Notes: generated by a model not told the origin, from the letters alone. Positions 26,492 through 34,907 are shown, numbered from the stretch's first letter. The stretch is DNA of 64,000 nucleotides from Desulfoferrobacter suflitae (GCF_022603395.1 NZ_JAIBKA010000007.1:124001-188000), one strand, 5' to 3'. A program made the numbers and translations.

Positions 26492-26902
26492 ATGGACGGT
26501 GAGCTCAGGGAGAAGCGAAAAATTAGCAGCCTCTCCAATGAACTTGCCAGACAGCGCAACTTTGAAGCGGCCGAGCGAACCCTGCTGGCCTGGATACGTA
26601 CATCCCTTTCCCTGATCACCTTTGGGTTCGCCATTTATAAGGTCGTCCAGGTTTTCGGTACGCAGCGATCCCACCATGTGTTCACCGCGATAATCGGCCT
26701 GTGCTTTATCCTTCTCGGAATTTATGCAGTGGTCGCGGCCACCCTGCGGCACACCCGCGAACTGAAAGCTCTTGAGCGCGATGATTATTCCTATAGGCCG
26801 AGCGGTCTCGGCACATCGGTTTCAATCGCCCTGGCTTGCATCGGACTGATGGCCCTCGTCATCATCCTGGTTGAAGTTTTCGCTTATGGACTGAGACCTT
26901 AA
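26492..26902 (+). CDS. DUF202 small membrane protein
   Basis: 136-residue YidH/DUF202 family membrane protein. The signature NELARQRNFEAAERTLLAW is followed by RTSLSLITFGFAIYK and two more hydrophobic segments (about 58-78 and 108-130), giving three membrane helices. Function unknown. ATG 26492 with GGAGGGG four to eight bases upstream is preferred over TTG at 26480. It runs in the same direction 58 bases after the RiPP nucleotidyltransferase but is common in bacteria without such clusters, so I do not count it in the locus. Confidence 0.82.
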   Translation: MDGELREKRKISSLSNELARQRNFEAAERTLLAWIRTSLSLITFGFAIYKVVQVFGTQRSHHVFTAIIGLCFILLGIYAVVAATLRHTRELKALERDDYSYRPSGLGTSVSIALACIGLMALVIILVEVFAYGLRP

Positions 26903-26922
26903 CCGAGTCGTATTGGCCGAAA

Positions 26923-27216
26923 CTAACTGTCGACGCTTTTTTGCGCGTTGCGGATCAGCTTCAAATGCGGCTTATCACCGGCACATTCGCACGAATTTTC
27001 GATATCGAATTCCGGATAGACGATGGACAGGATCTTCCATCCCTTGCCCTGGTGCTCGTTATGCAGCAGAAGATCCTGGCGTAGATGCGGCTTTGAACAA
27101 CTGATCTTGATGAAGCTGGCAGCGCATTCGGGGCAATCCCACCTTTCGACAACTTTCTCCAAACCATCGTTGAAAATGGCTTCGATGGCGTATTCATAGA
27201 CAAATTTATCCATCAT
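26923..27216 (-). CDS. hypothetical protein with CxxC motifs
   Basis: About 97 residues starting at MMDKFVYEYAIEA. It has WDCPECAASFIKISC near the middle and CECAGDKPHLKL near the end, which could form a zinc site. The upstream sequence AGGGGAAAG supports a start at 27216 or 27213; a longer frame to 27249 has a worse site. Not recognised. It is convergent with the DUF202 gene and in the same direction as the NadM-like pair behind it. Confidence 0.55.
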   Translation of the reverse strand: MMDKFVYEYAIEAIFNDGLEKVVERWDCPECAASFIKISCSKPHLRQDLLLHNEHQGKGWKILSIVYPEFDIENSCECAGDKPHLKLIRNAQKSVDS

Positions 27217-27277
27217 GTTCTTTCCCCTGCAAGCTCCTCTTCCTGTCAAAAAGGAAGTGTAATATGCACTGCATAAT

Positions 27278-27838
27278 TTATGATTCGACGGCTAATTTGT
27301 TGAGCCGTTCCTCCAGGTTCCATTTTTTGATCAGGCAAGCAGTGGCCGGCGGTACCAGGTGCTCCCAAATTCCTTTTTCTGCTATCAGCTTGCGCACTTG
27401 CCCACCAGTCACGCCTTTGGCCTCGGGGGGCTTTTCCCAGAGAATTTCCGTTTTCAACCCCAGAGAATGGAATAATTCGAGCTTGCGCCTTCCCCATCCA
27501 TCATAAATGGTCAGATAGAATGTAGCCTCGAGGGGCACGTAAAAACGGTACAATTCCGGAAAATTGATGGGCAAGGGCACGATCGAAAGCTCTTCTCCCC
27601 TCACGCCGGCCTCCGCCAGAACGGCCCGAACCATCGTATATCGCTCGAAGTACGTGAGCGGATTGGAGAGACGGCTGCTTCTCTGCGGGTCGGAGACATC
27701 CTTGCCAATCAGGGTGGGATCCGGGTTGGTGATCCCCACAACCAGATGGGTGCAGCGCGCCTTGCCCGCCATCAGGTATTTCAAGTGGTCATTGTGAAAA
27801 ACTTGAAAACGGCCGTGAATGACACCTGTTTCGCTCAC
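27278..27838 (-). CDS. NadM-like nucleotidyltransferase
   Basis: 186-residue HIGH-type nucleotidyltransferase. The N-terminus has GRFQVFHNDHLKYL, the GRFQ-x2-H-x2-H motif of archaeal-type NMN adenylyltransferase (NadM), with VGITNPDPT and the C-terminal VTGGQVRKLI, corresponding to the ISGTxxR motif. In NadM this makes NAD from NMN and ATP. The gene overlaps the upstream CDP-alcohol phosphatidyltransferase by four bases, so a cytidylyltransferase that makes a CDP-alcohol for that enzyme is a serious alternative. Confidence 0.75.
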   Translation of the reverse strand: MSETGVIHGRFQVFHNDHLKYLMAGKARCTHLVVGITNPDPTLIGKDVSDPQRSSRLSNPLTYFERYTMVRAVLAEAGVRGEELSIVPLPINFPELYRFYVPLEATFYLTIYDGWGRRKLELFHSLGLKTEILWEKPPEAKGVTGGQVRKLIAEKGIWEHLVPPATACLIKKWNLEERLNKLAVES

Positions 27839-28500
27839 GCTTCGCCCTCCATACCCGAAGCTCCACAGCCGTCATGAAAAGTGCGAATCAAACGTATCAT
27901 CACTACGGCGTTTGGATGCAGCGCCAGATAGACCAGGGCAATGATGGGCATGCCGTTCCACAACAGGCTCATCCAGGCAGTGAGGATGGTGATGCTGCTG
28001 CGGGTTCCTTTGCTCGCCAGAGTTGGACGGCCGGTATCCAGGTTGAGTGCTTGCGCACGCGCTGTGGTGTAGCTGACCAGGCTGCCTCCGACCACCGCCA
28101 GCGAACCCAATACCAGTAACATCCACAGCGGCACAGGAACTGGTATTTGTATCAAATAGATCACCAGCCCTATCATCAAAGCGCCATCGGCATAGCGATC
28201 CAGCACCGAATCCAGAAAAGCACCCGCTCTGCTCTGTTGCCCGGTTAGCCGCGCAAACTGGCCATCCACCCCATCCATCACTTGTGAAACAGCGGCAACA
28301 CAACCTGCAAACCACGCCCAGCCGAGAGCAAAAACCACTCCGGCAAAAACGCCAAGGCACGCCGAAAAGACGGTGATCATCCAGGGGCGAAGCCATTTCC
28401 ACGGCAGCAGCCGAGGGGTGATCCTGGACGCTAGATGGACTTTAATCCATTTCAACAGGAACCGATCAGTCGGCTTAGTCTGCCAGCAATCGGTCTTCAT
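27835..28500 (-). CDS. CDP-alcohol phosphatidyltransferase family membrane protein
   Basis: 221 residues with about five membrane segments and the full family motif DGVDGQFARLTGQQSRAG followed by AFLDSVLDRYAD (the D-G-x2-A-R-x8-G-x3-D-x3-D pattern), which binds Mg2+ and the CDP group. Such enzymes move a phosphoalcohol from a CDP-alcohol to an acceptor alcohol in phospholipid or inositol-phosphate synthesis. The acceptor cannot be told. The stop overlaps the NadM-like start by four bases, so the two form an operon. Confidence 0.82.
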   Translation of the reverse strand: MKTDCWQTKPTDRFLLKWIKVHLASRITPRLLPWKWLRPWMITVFSACLGVFAGVVFALGWAWFAGCVAAVSQVMDGVDGQFARLTGQQSRAGAFLDSVLDRYADGALMIGLVIYLIQIPVPVPLWMLLVLGSLAVVGGSLVSYTTARAQALNLDTGRPTLASKGTRSSITILTAWMSLLWNGMPIIALVYLALHPNAVVMIRLIRTFHDGCGASGMEGEA

Positions 28501-28818
28501 GTTTTCGCCTGATACAGGTCATTTGCTTGCATAGCCCAGACTCTTCACCTTTATCGCCGACCATGTGCATTATGAAACCGGCAAACAGCTCCGCCGCTCC
28601 CACTGCGAGCCGGATCATAGAAGAAGCGGTGCGGGGCATTCCATCCCGTGCCGTCGGTTAACAATCATCGACCACTCTAGTGCAACAGAGCGAGGGCTGG
28701 CAAGCAGCAAAAAAATACATAAATTAAGATGGTGTATAGAATCAAACGGCTCGGGCCGCCTATAACGGTGAGACCGTGAGGCAGTATAACAGAGTAGGAT
28801 TACAAGGAGATGTGTGGA

Positions 28819-28968
28819 ATGGAAAAAGAAAACAAGGAATTCTGCACCCATGAGGGCAAAATCTATCCGCACGGGAGCGAGGATTGCATCGCTGGAAAGT
28901 GCATGATCTGCAGCTCCGGAGAATGGAAAGAGCGCGTACAGCAATGCACGCCTTCCCATGCTGGATAG
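28819..28968 (+). CDS. small Cys-rich protein
   Basis: 49 residues with five Cys: FCTHEGKIYPHGSEDC, GKCMICSSGEW and QQC. The pattern C...G-K-x-Y-x2-G...C...C-x2-C...G-x-W...C resembles a reduced von Willebrand C-type module, though that is a loose match made by eye. AAGGAG lies nine bases before ATG 28819 (an in-frame ATG at 28810 is too close). A strong hairpin terminator follows at 29004. No signal peptide. Function unknown. Confidence 0.6.
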   Translation: MEKENKEFCTHEGKIYPHGSEDCIAGKCMICSSGEWKERVQQCTPSHAG

Positions 28969-29003
28969 GTGAGCCGCTCTGTCAGGAATATATCACTACA
29001 GGG

Positions 29004-29040
29004 AGAAGGCAGAGTCGATTCGGCTCTGCCTTCTTTGCCT
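29004..29040 (+). terminator. hairpin terminator after small Cys-rich gene
   Basis: Perfect 11-bp stem AGAAGGCAGAG / CTCTGCCTTCT (29004-29014, 29024-29034) with a nine-base loop and a short T-rich tail. It lies between the small Cys-rich gene and the convergent glycine-zipper gene and could serve both. Confidence 0.75.
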
Positions 29041-29068
29041 CAGAAACGATCGCTCAGCACACCCAGAG

Positions 29069-29311
29069 CTACTTTTTGGACTTGTCGTACAAGTAACCTC
29101 CTGCGGCTCCAGCTGCGCCGCCAATCACGGCACCGGTCATTGGAGAGCCGCCCGAGATAGCACCAATTGCTGCTCCCGTTCCAGCGCCAATGGCTCCACC
29201 GCTCAGCGTGCGTTGCTGCGTCGAGCTCATTCCCGCACAGCCCACAAGCATCGTCAGCAAGACGACGACAACGGCAAACTTTTTCATCAATGCTTTTCTC
29301 GTTGTGTTCAT
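29069..29311 (-). CDS. glycine-zipper lipoprotein
   Basis: 80-residue lipoprotein. The signal ends with lipobox LVGC, and the mature part has a glycine zipper of the small outer-membrane lipoprotein type (GGAIGAGTGAAIGAISGG, GAVIGGAAGAAGGYL). AGGAGG lies five bases before the first ATG (29311), although MKKFAVVV at 29287 is a cleaner signal start. Such proteins sit in the outer membrane and have structural or stress roles. Confidence 0.75.
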   Translation of the reverse strand: MNTTRKALMKKFAVVVVLLTMLVGCAGMSSTQQRTLSGGAIGAGTGAAIGAISGGSPMTGAVIGGAAGAAGGYLYDKSKK

Positions 29312-29482
29312 GATTGACCTCCTCTATTTTTTCTAAACTTAAGCATCACAGCGGCAAACACAAAGGTAATCCATAATCACCCTGACGGAACAGGTCTGGA
29401 TGGACATTTTTGACTCACCCTGCAATCCCGCGCTTCATCGATTACCGGAGCACACTTGCCGATCCTCGGCCAGGGAGGACGT

Positions 29483-30769
29483 ATGCAAATAGCAACAACT
29501 CATGTCAACACGGACTTTGATGCGCTGGCTTCGTTGGTGGCTGCCACTTTCATATATCCGGGAGCGGTCGGGGTATTGCCAACGCAAATCCAGCCGAAAG
29601 TCAGAGAATTTCTCGCCATTCACCAGGATCTCTTCCGACTGAAGTTGAGAAATGAAGCGGATCTTTCTGAGGTGACCAGACTCATTGTGGTGGACACCAA
29701 TCATTGGGATCGCCTGGATCGCATGCACAAACTGGAAAAAGAGGACGGCCTGGAAGTGATCCTGTGGGACCATCATATGCAGGGTGGAAACATTAAAGCA
29801 ACATGGCAGTGCCGGCAGGAAGCGGGCGCCAACATAACTCTTATGCTGAGTGAAATGCGTCGGCGCGGCTGCGCCTTTGCGCCCATGCAGGCGACTTTAT
29901 TTCTGATGGGTCTGTATGATGACACCGGCAACCTGACCTACCCCTCTACAACCAAGGACGATGCCTATGCCGCAGGCTACCTGCTGGACAATGGAGCCGA
30001 CCTGAACGTTGCTGCGGCATACCTTTCCATCTCGCTGGATGATGACCAAACCGAACTTCTTACACTCATGCTGGAATCATCAAAGGTGTTGGAAGTCTCC
30101 GGCTACCGGGTGGGGGTTTCTTTTCTACCCATCGAAAGGGGGATGAACATGCTGGCGTCAGTGGTGACAAAATACAAGGAGCTCAAGGGCCTGGATGCAG
30201 CTTTTGGCATCTTCTGTAACGAGAGTGACCGGTGTGTGGTCATCGGACGCGGCGGCGGCACGGGATTGGATGTGGGGGCGGTGGTGCGCAAGCTGGGAGG
30301 CGGGGGCCATCCGGCAGCCGGTTCTGCCATGGTGAAAAGCGAACATCCTGCTCAAGTTTATCGCCATCTGATTGATCTGATCGATCTTGCCAAGCGCCCG
30401 GCAATGCTGGTCGGTGGAATCATGTCGGAACCGCAGCTCTGCCTGCGCGCCGGTATCAGTATACTGGAGGCACGTGCTCTTCTCCAGAAAAAGCACGTGC
30501 ATGCCGCAGTCGTTACCGATCAAGACGTATTACTGGGCATCATTTCCGACGCCGAAGTGAATAAAGCCAAATCCGACTCGCAGCTGAGGGCTCCCGTAAA
30601 GGCGTTCATGAAAACGAAGTTTGCGGTGCTGCATCCCGCCCAGCCTGTCGGAGAGGCACTTCGGTTGATGAAAGAGGAGGAGGTGGGTTTGCTGCCGGTT
30701 ATGGCCCAAGACAGGTTGGTCGGAGTGGTGACGCGGGCAGACTTGATGCTGCACATCTATGACCTGTGA
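29483..30769 (+). CDS. DHH-DHHA1 phosphoesterase with CBS pair
   Basis: 428 residues. An N-terminal DHH domain has HVNTDFDALASL, VDTNHWDR and WDHHMQ as manganese-binding motifs (about 1-160). A DHHA1 domain carries the RGGGTGLDVGAVVRKLGGGG substrate loop (about 253-272). A C-terminal CBS pair (about 310-428) should bind adenine nucleotides. The same order opens the long A-adding or CCA-type tRNA nucleotidyltransferases of deltaproteobacteria, but the polymerase part is absent here. It may be an oligoribonuclease or a PPase-like enzyme under nucleotide control. ATG 29483 has GGGAGGAC upstream. Followed by a strong terminator. Confidence 0.82.
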   Translation: MQIATTHVNTDFDALASLVAATFIYPGAVGVLPTQIQPKVREFLAIHQDLFRLKLRNEADLSEVTRLIVVDTNHWDRLDRMHKLEKEDGLEVILWDHHMQGGNIKATWQCRQEAGANITLMLSEMRRRGCAFAPMQATLFLMGLYDDTGNLTYPSTTKDDAYAAGYLLDNGADLNVAAAYLSISLDDDQTELLTLMLESSKVLEVSGYRVGVSFLPIERGMNMLASVVTKYKELKGLDAAFGIFCNESDRCVVIGRGGGTGLDVGAVVRKLGGGGHPAAGSAMVKSEHPAQVYRHLIDLIDLAKRPAMLVGGIMSEPQLCLRAGISILEARALLQKKHVHAAVVTDQDVLLGIISDAEVNKAKSDSQLRAPVKAFMKTKFAVLHPAQPVGEALRLMKEEEVGLLPVMAQDRLVGVVTRADLMLHIYDL

Positions 30770-30946
30770 AAACCAAACCCGCAAGGAAAGCACGGCGGCC
30801 GAATTGGGAGCGCTTTGAGCACAGGCGTTTGCTTTTCCGCAAGGGACCAATATTCTGTGATAGTTAAAAAAATTGATGGACTCACTTGATTAATTTGAGA
30901 CACTTGATACAATAGAAACCGGAAAGCAACTCTTTCCTCCTCCAAG

Positions 30947-30987
30947 GAGAGCCGGGTTTTCCCCCTCCTTCCCGGCTCTCTTTTTTT
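30947..30987 (+). terminator. Rho-independent terminator
   Basis: Perfect 10-bp stem GAGAGCCGGG / CCCGGCTCTC (30947-30956, 30971-30980) followed directly by seven T. It ends transcription from the DHH-CBS gene before the cooS control region. Confidence 0.9.
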
Positions 30988-31050
30988 ATGCCTGCTCAAG
31001 TCGCAACAATCGTTCCCGCCCCCCTGTACCCCCCACGGGACAGCGCTGAC

Positions 31051-31089
31051 TATTCCACAATGGAGTCATTACTATTCCATATTGGAATA
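31051..31089 (+). promoter_or_regulatory. two tandem dyads upstream of cooS, putative activator sites
   Basis: TATTCCA-CAA-TGGAGTC (31051-31067) and the perfect palindrome TATTCCA-TAT-TGGAATA (31073-31089) share the same half-site and have centres 22 bp apart, about two helical turns. They lie roughly 100-140 bp before the expected start of transcription from the sigma-54 promoter, the usual place for enhancer-binding proteins. Confidence 0.65.
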
Positions 31090-31164
31090 TCCAGGTCCGC
31101 GTGGAATCTTTTGAATCAATATAAGTATCTTACATATATATAATATTTTCTAAACTGAACATCC

Positions 31165-31178
31165 GGCACGGAATTTGC
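31165..31178 (+). promoter_or_regulatory. sigma-54 promoter of cooS
   Basis: GGCAC-GGAAT-TTGC: the -24 GG and the -12 GC are exactly 12 bases apart, and the surrounding bases fit the sigma-54 consensus at almost every position. Transcription would start near 31190, giving a leader of about 58 bases before ATG 31248. Confidence 0.7.
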
Positions 31179-31247
31179 GAATTATTCGCAGCACGGAATA
31201 AGTTTGATTTCCGAGTGCAGCCAAAACCTCTGGAAAGGAAAAATATC

Positions 31248-33206
31248 ATGGCGGAAGAAAAGGAAAAAAAGGTGAAGGTACTGAACTTCAGGGATATGTC
31301 AACCTGTGAAGCGACCATTCAGATGCTGGAGATCGCGGCCAAGGACGGGGTAGAGACGGCGTTCAGCCGCGCGGCGGACATGAAGGCCTGCCCGATCGGG
31401 GCCGATTCGGCATGCTGTAAGCACTGTTTCATGGGTCCCTGCCGCTTGAACCCGAAGGATCCCTATTCCAAGGTGGGGGTTTGCGGGGCGACCATCGACA
31501 CCATAGCGGGCCGCAATTTTGCCAGGATGGTGGCGAGCGGCTGTGCGGCGCACACCGACCACGGCATGTCCATGCTGGACGTGTTCCGTGAGGTGGTGAA
31601 CGGCCGGATCAAAGACTACCAGATCAAAGACGAAGAGAAGCTGCGCGATGTGGCGGCGAGTGTGGGCATCGAGGTGGTGGGGCGCGCGACCATGGAGGTG
31701 GCCAAGGAACTCTACGAGGAGCTGGAGCGGACCTACACGCAGGTTGAGGGGGAAATTCCATTTGTCAGCCGGGTTCCGGCCAAGACTTTGGAGACCTGGC
31801 GCAAGCACGGGATCGTGCCGCGCGGCTCCATGCGCGAGATCATGGAAATCATGCACCGCACGCACATGGGCGTGGATCAGGACTATGAGAACATCATCAA
31901 GCAGTGTTCGCGAACGGCCCTGGCGGACGGTTGGGGCGGCTCGATGGTGGCCACGGAGATTTCCGACATTCTGTTCGGCACGCCCAAGCCGCTGGTGGCC
32001 GGCGTGAACATGGGTTATCTGAAAGAGGACCATGTGAACATCATCGTGCATGGCCATGAACCGAATCTGTTTGAATCCATGATCACCTCGGTCAATGACC
32101 CGGCTCTCATCGAGAAGGCCAAGGCGGCGGGAGCCGAGGGGATTCAGCTGCTCGGCATGTGCTGTTCCGGGGCCGAGGTGCTGGGACGTCACGGGGTGCC
32201 CCATGCGGGGAACTTCATGAGCACGGAGGCAATCATTGCCACCGGCGCGGTGGACGCCATGGCGGTGGATGTGCAGTGCATCATGCAGGCTCTCTCCAAG
32301 TTGTCCGAGTGCTACGGCACCAAGTTTTTCACCACCAATCCGCGCGCCAAGATCGACGGGGCGACCCACATCGAATTTCATGAGCACACCCCGAGCGAGT
32401 GCACCAACAAAGTGGTGGAAATGGCCATTGAGCGGTTCAAGAACCGTCCGGCCCGCATTGTCATTCCGCAGCGCCGCGATCTGGGCATTCACGGGTTTTC
32501 CCATGAGTACGTGAATTACATGCTGGGAGGGACCTTCCGGGCTTCCTACACCCCGCTCAACGACAACATCATCAACGGGCGCATTCGCGGTGTGGCGGGC
32601 GTCGTGGGCTGCACCAATCCGCGCGTGAAGCATGACTACGTGCATGTGGAACTGGTCAAGGAGCTGATCAAGAACAATGTGTTGGTGGTGCAGACCGGTT
32701 GTTCGCAGATTTCTCTGGCCAAGGCCGGCCTGATGAAGCCGGATGCGGCGGTACTGGCCGGTGACGGGCTGCGGGAAGTGTGCGAGACGGTGGGCATGCC
32801 GCCGGTTTTGAGCCTGGGGTCGTGTGTGGACAACAGCCGTATTCTGATTGCCTGTGCCGAGATGGTGAAGATCGGTGGCCTGGGCGACAGCATCGCCGAT
32901 CTGCCGGTAGCGGGGGCGGCGCCCGAGTACATGAGCGAGAAGGCCATCTCCATCGGCCATTATTTTGTGGCTTCCGGTGTGTACACCATTTTTGGTGTGA
33001 CCTTCCCGAGCATCGAGGGAACCAAGTTCCACAAGCTGCTGTTCGAGGGCCTGGAAGAGATGGGCATGGGCAAATGGGATTTCGCGGTCGATCCGCACGA
33101 TATGGCCCACAAGATGATCGCCCATATCGACAAGAAGCGCGAGGCCCTGGGCATCATGGGCGAGCGCGAACGCAAGCTGTTCAGCATGGAAGACCGCAGG
33201 GCCTAA
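31248..33206 (+). CDS. cooS: anaerobic nickel CO dehydrogenase catalytic subunit
   Basis: 652-residue Ni-Fe-S carbon monoxide dehydrogenase, interconverting CO and CO2. The N-terminal cluster-binding region shows CPIGADSACCKHCFMGPC and VGVCGA (B and D clusters). Later Cys/His residues for the C-cluster include GMCCSGAEVLGRHG, VVGCTNPR, QTGCSQIS and LGSCVDNS. No cooF ferredoxin, cooC maturation ATPase or acetyl-CoA synthase gene lies next to it, so it acts alone or with distant partners. AAAGGA eight bases before ATG 31248 sets the start. The gene is more GC-rich than its AT-rich upstream region. Control by sigma-54 is suggested by the promoter at 31165. Confidence 0.95.
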   Translation: MAEEKEKKVKVLNFRDMSTCEATIQMLEIAAKDGVETAFSRAADMKACPIGADSACCKHCFMGPCRLNPKDPYSKVGVCGATIDTIAGRNFARMVASGCAAHTDHGMSMLDVFREVVNGRIKDYQIKDEEKLRDVAASVGIEVVGRATMEVAKELYEELERTYTQVEGEIPFVSRVPAKTLETWRKHGIVPRGSMREIMEIMHRTHMGVDQDYENIIKQCSRTALADGWGGSMVATEISDILFGTPKPLVAGVNMGYLKEDHVNIIVHGHEPNLFESMITSVNDPALIEKAKAAGAEGIQLLGMCCSGAEVLGRHGVPHAGNFMSTEAIIATGAVDAMAVDVQCIMQALSKLSECYGTKFFTTNPRAKIDGATHIEFHEHTPSECTNKVVEMAIERFKNRPARIVIPQRRDLGIHGFSHEYVNYMLGGTFRASYTPLNDNIINGRIRGVAGVVGCTNPRVKHDYVHVELVKELIKNNVLVVQTGCSQISLAKAGLMKPDAAVLAGDGLREVCETVGMPPVLSLGSCVDNSRILIACAEMVKIGGLGDSIADLPVAGAAPEYMSEKAISIGHYFVASGVYTIFGVTFPSIEGTKFHKLLFEGLEEMGMGKWDFAVDPHDMAHKMIAHIDKKREALGIMGERERKLFSMEDRRA

Positions 33207-33275
33207 GGCCGCGTGGCAGCCTGCGGAAACAGTTGCCGCAACCGATGGAACGGTTGACAATAAATTGACGCTTGC

Positions 33276-33297
33276 GGGGGGATCAGCCGATCCCCCC
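33276..33297 (+). terminator. hairpin after cooS
   Basis: Perfect 9-bp stem GGGGGGATC / GATCCCCCC with a four-base loop, 70 bases after the cooS stop. There is no T-run, so it may act as an mRNA-stabilising or Rho-assisted end. Confidence 0.6.
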
Positions 33298-33377
33298 TGT
33301 AGAACAGTCTGATGGCTCCATCCTTCACCGCGAACACCCGACGGGGTGCGCAGGCCATTCCTGCGATGTTCTCCTAA

Positions 33378-34361
33378 TCACTGCTGGTTTGCAGGAAGCC
33401 AAAGATAGTAGAATCCGCTAGGCAACGAGGAGAAAATATTAAGAAAGCCTGTATCGATCAAGCTGGCTTTCTGGTCCCGATGTTCCGACGTAGCGGTGTT
33501 ATACAGGTTGTCATCAGGGTATTCGGTTCTTCTATAACTCACCACTTTAGCATCCTCAGGCAGTCCGGCGAGCTCCCTTGCCCTGGAAACGGCGTCATCC
33601 ATATAGGCAATCTCATCGACCAACCCCACCTTCAACGCTTGATTGGCGAGATATATCCGTCCCGTGGCAATCCGGGCCAGTTCGTCCTGACTCACATGTT
33701 TGCGATGTTTGCCCACCAGGTCAATGAATCGCTGCCCCAGTTCATCAATCAAGCCCTGCACGATTTGGTTCTCAGCTTCAGTTGCTGCCCTGAAAGGGGA
33801 TCCCATATCTTTATTCTCACCGGATTTGCTGATCTCGACCTCGAGACCTATTTTGGCCATGAGGCCGATGACTTTCGGAGTGATGAAAAGAACTCCTACC
33901 GAGCCGGTAACGGTGGTAGGATGGGCTATTATATAATCGCAGGGTAAACAAATATAATACCCGCCGGATGCGGCCACGTCCATCATGGCCGCCACAACTT
34001 TAACGTTACTTTTTCGTTTGAAACGCACGATTTCCTGGTAAAGTATGTCACTTGCGGTTGTCGACCCCCCCGGGGTATTGATTTGCAGCACAACCGCCTT
34101 TATGTGGTCGTCCTTCTGGGCCAGTCTAAATTGTGCCACGATTTCCTGCAACATGCTGGGTTTGGGCTGAAAGAGGGATGTACCCGGAGTGTCGGAAATA
34201 AATCCTCTGATATGCACCAGGAGCACTTTGTCTTTGCCGGAACCCTGTAAAATCTTTTCTTTCAACGGCTTGGTGGTATCCGGAAAAATGTTTATTTTGG
34301 GGCTACAGGCAGCAATAGACAGCATCGTTAACGTAATGATCGCAAATTTATAAATTATCAT
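33378..34361 (-). CDS. sppA: SppA-like signal peptide peptidase (S49) lipoprotein
   Basis: 327 residues of the S49 family, which degrades cleaved signal peptides. The N-terminus is a lipoprotein signal with lipobox SIAAC, so it is probably anchored to a membrane. The Ser nucleophile is Ser132 (MDVAASGGYYI), and Lys184 in SGENKDMGSPF is the general base; the 52-residue gap between them equals that of Bacillus SppA. The oxyanion region NTPGGS is at 95-100. A lipid anchor in place of a membrane helix is a less common form of this enzyme. Confidence 0.83.
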   Translation of the reverse strand: MIIYKFAIITLTMLSIAACSPKINIFPDTTKPLKEKILQGSGKDKVLLVHIRGFISDTPGTSLFQPKPSMLQEIVAQFRLAQKDDHIKAVVLQINTPGGSTTASDILYQEIVRFKRKSNVKVVAAMMDVAASGGYYICLPCDYIIAHPTTVTGSVGVLFITPKVIGLMAKIGLEVEISKSGENKDMGSPFRAATEAENQIVQGLIDELGQRFIDLVGKHRKHVSQDELARIATGRIYLANQALKVGLVDEIAYMDDAVSRARELAGLPEDAKVVSYRRTEYPDDNLYNTATSEHRDQKASLIDTGFLNIFSSLPSGFYYLWLPANQQ

Positions 34362-34694
34362 GTTTGCCGCTACTTTTTATTCGTCGGGCTGAAAAAAATG
34401 TCGGCTTCTCCATGATGCCTGCGAACAGAGCAGTAGACTCATCCGGCACGCGACGACGCATGGTTGTAAACAAACAAGGCACCTGGCCCCTGCCGATAAC
34501 ATTTCAGACAATTTAACGGCTTCTGATTTCTCCTGCAAAATAGAAAATATAAGGGGGTGACGGCGGCAAGGTCAACACATTTGTAGACCGCTTCTCATGG
34601 ATCGCGTGGATGAAAAGCATCTGGTAATCCTGGTGACGACCAGAGCCCCTATTGATGTCACAGACCTAAACTAACGGCTGACGAGGAAGATGCT
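34362..34694. other. intergenic region, nothing certain
   Basis: Holds the upstream region of sppA on the left. A 25-codon frame at 34597-34674 (MDRVDEKHLVILV) has no clear ribosome site and is not called. Confidence 0.4.
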
Positions 34695-34853
34695 GTGGAG
34701 TACGTATTCAAGTTCAAGAAAGGAGATATTATTGATGCCGACACCTATCTGGTCGTAATGTCGAAAATACCTACAGAAAAATTCGTCGACAACTTTATCG
34801 AGATCGAGAAGGTGCTTAAGGATACCGAGGTGATAATTCGCATTGAAGAGTGA
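34695..34853 (+). CDS. small acidic hypothetical protein
   Basis: 52 residues (GTG start, EYVFKFKKGDIIDADTYL...), rich in Lys, Asp and Glu with alternating hydrophobic residues, consistent with a small alpha/beta fold. GAGGAAG lies five bases before the GTG, and a long GC-rich hairpin follows at 34856. Not recognised. Codon use looks coding, but the short length keeps the confidence low. Confidence 0.45.
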   Translation: MEYVFKFKKGDIIDADTYLVVMSKIPTEKFVDNFIEIEKVLKDTEVIIRIEE

Positions 34854-34855
34854 TA

Positions 34856-34907
34856 GTCCCCCCCTTTTGTTACTGTCTCACTTGGCGACAGAGACAACCA
34901 GGGGGGC
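34856..34907 (+). terminator. GC-capped hairpin after small gene
   Basis: A run of seven C at 34858-34864 pairs with six G at 34901-34906, and GTCTC / GAGAC pair inside. It follows the stop of the 52-residue frame directly. It lacks a T-run. Confidence 0.4.

Noticed and set aside
31299-33260. 653-codon open frame antisense to cooS
   Set aside because: It mirrors the GC-rich third positions of cooS, shows no recognisable fold and is rich in His and Arg as such shadows are.
34597-34674. 25-codon frame before the small acidic gene
   Set aside because: No ribosome site and too short to support from sequence alone.
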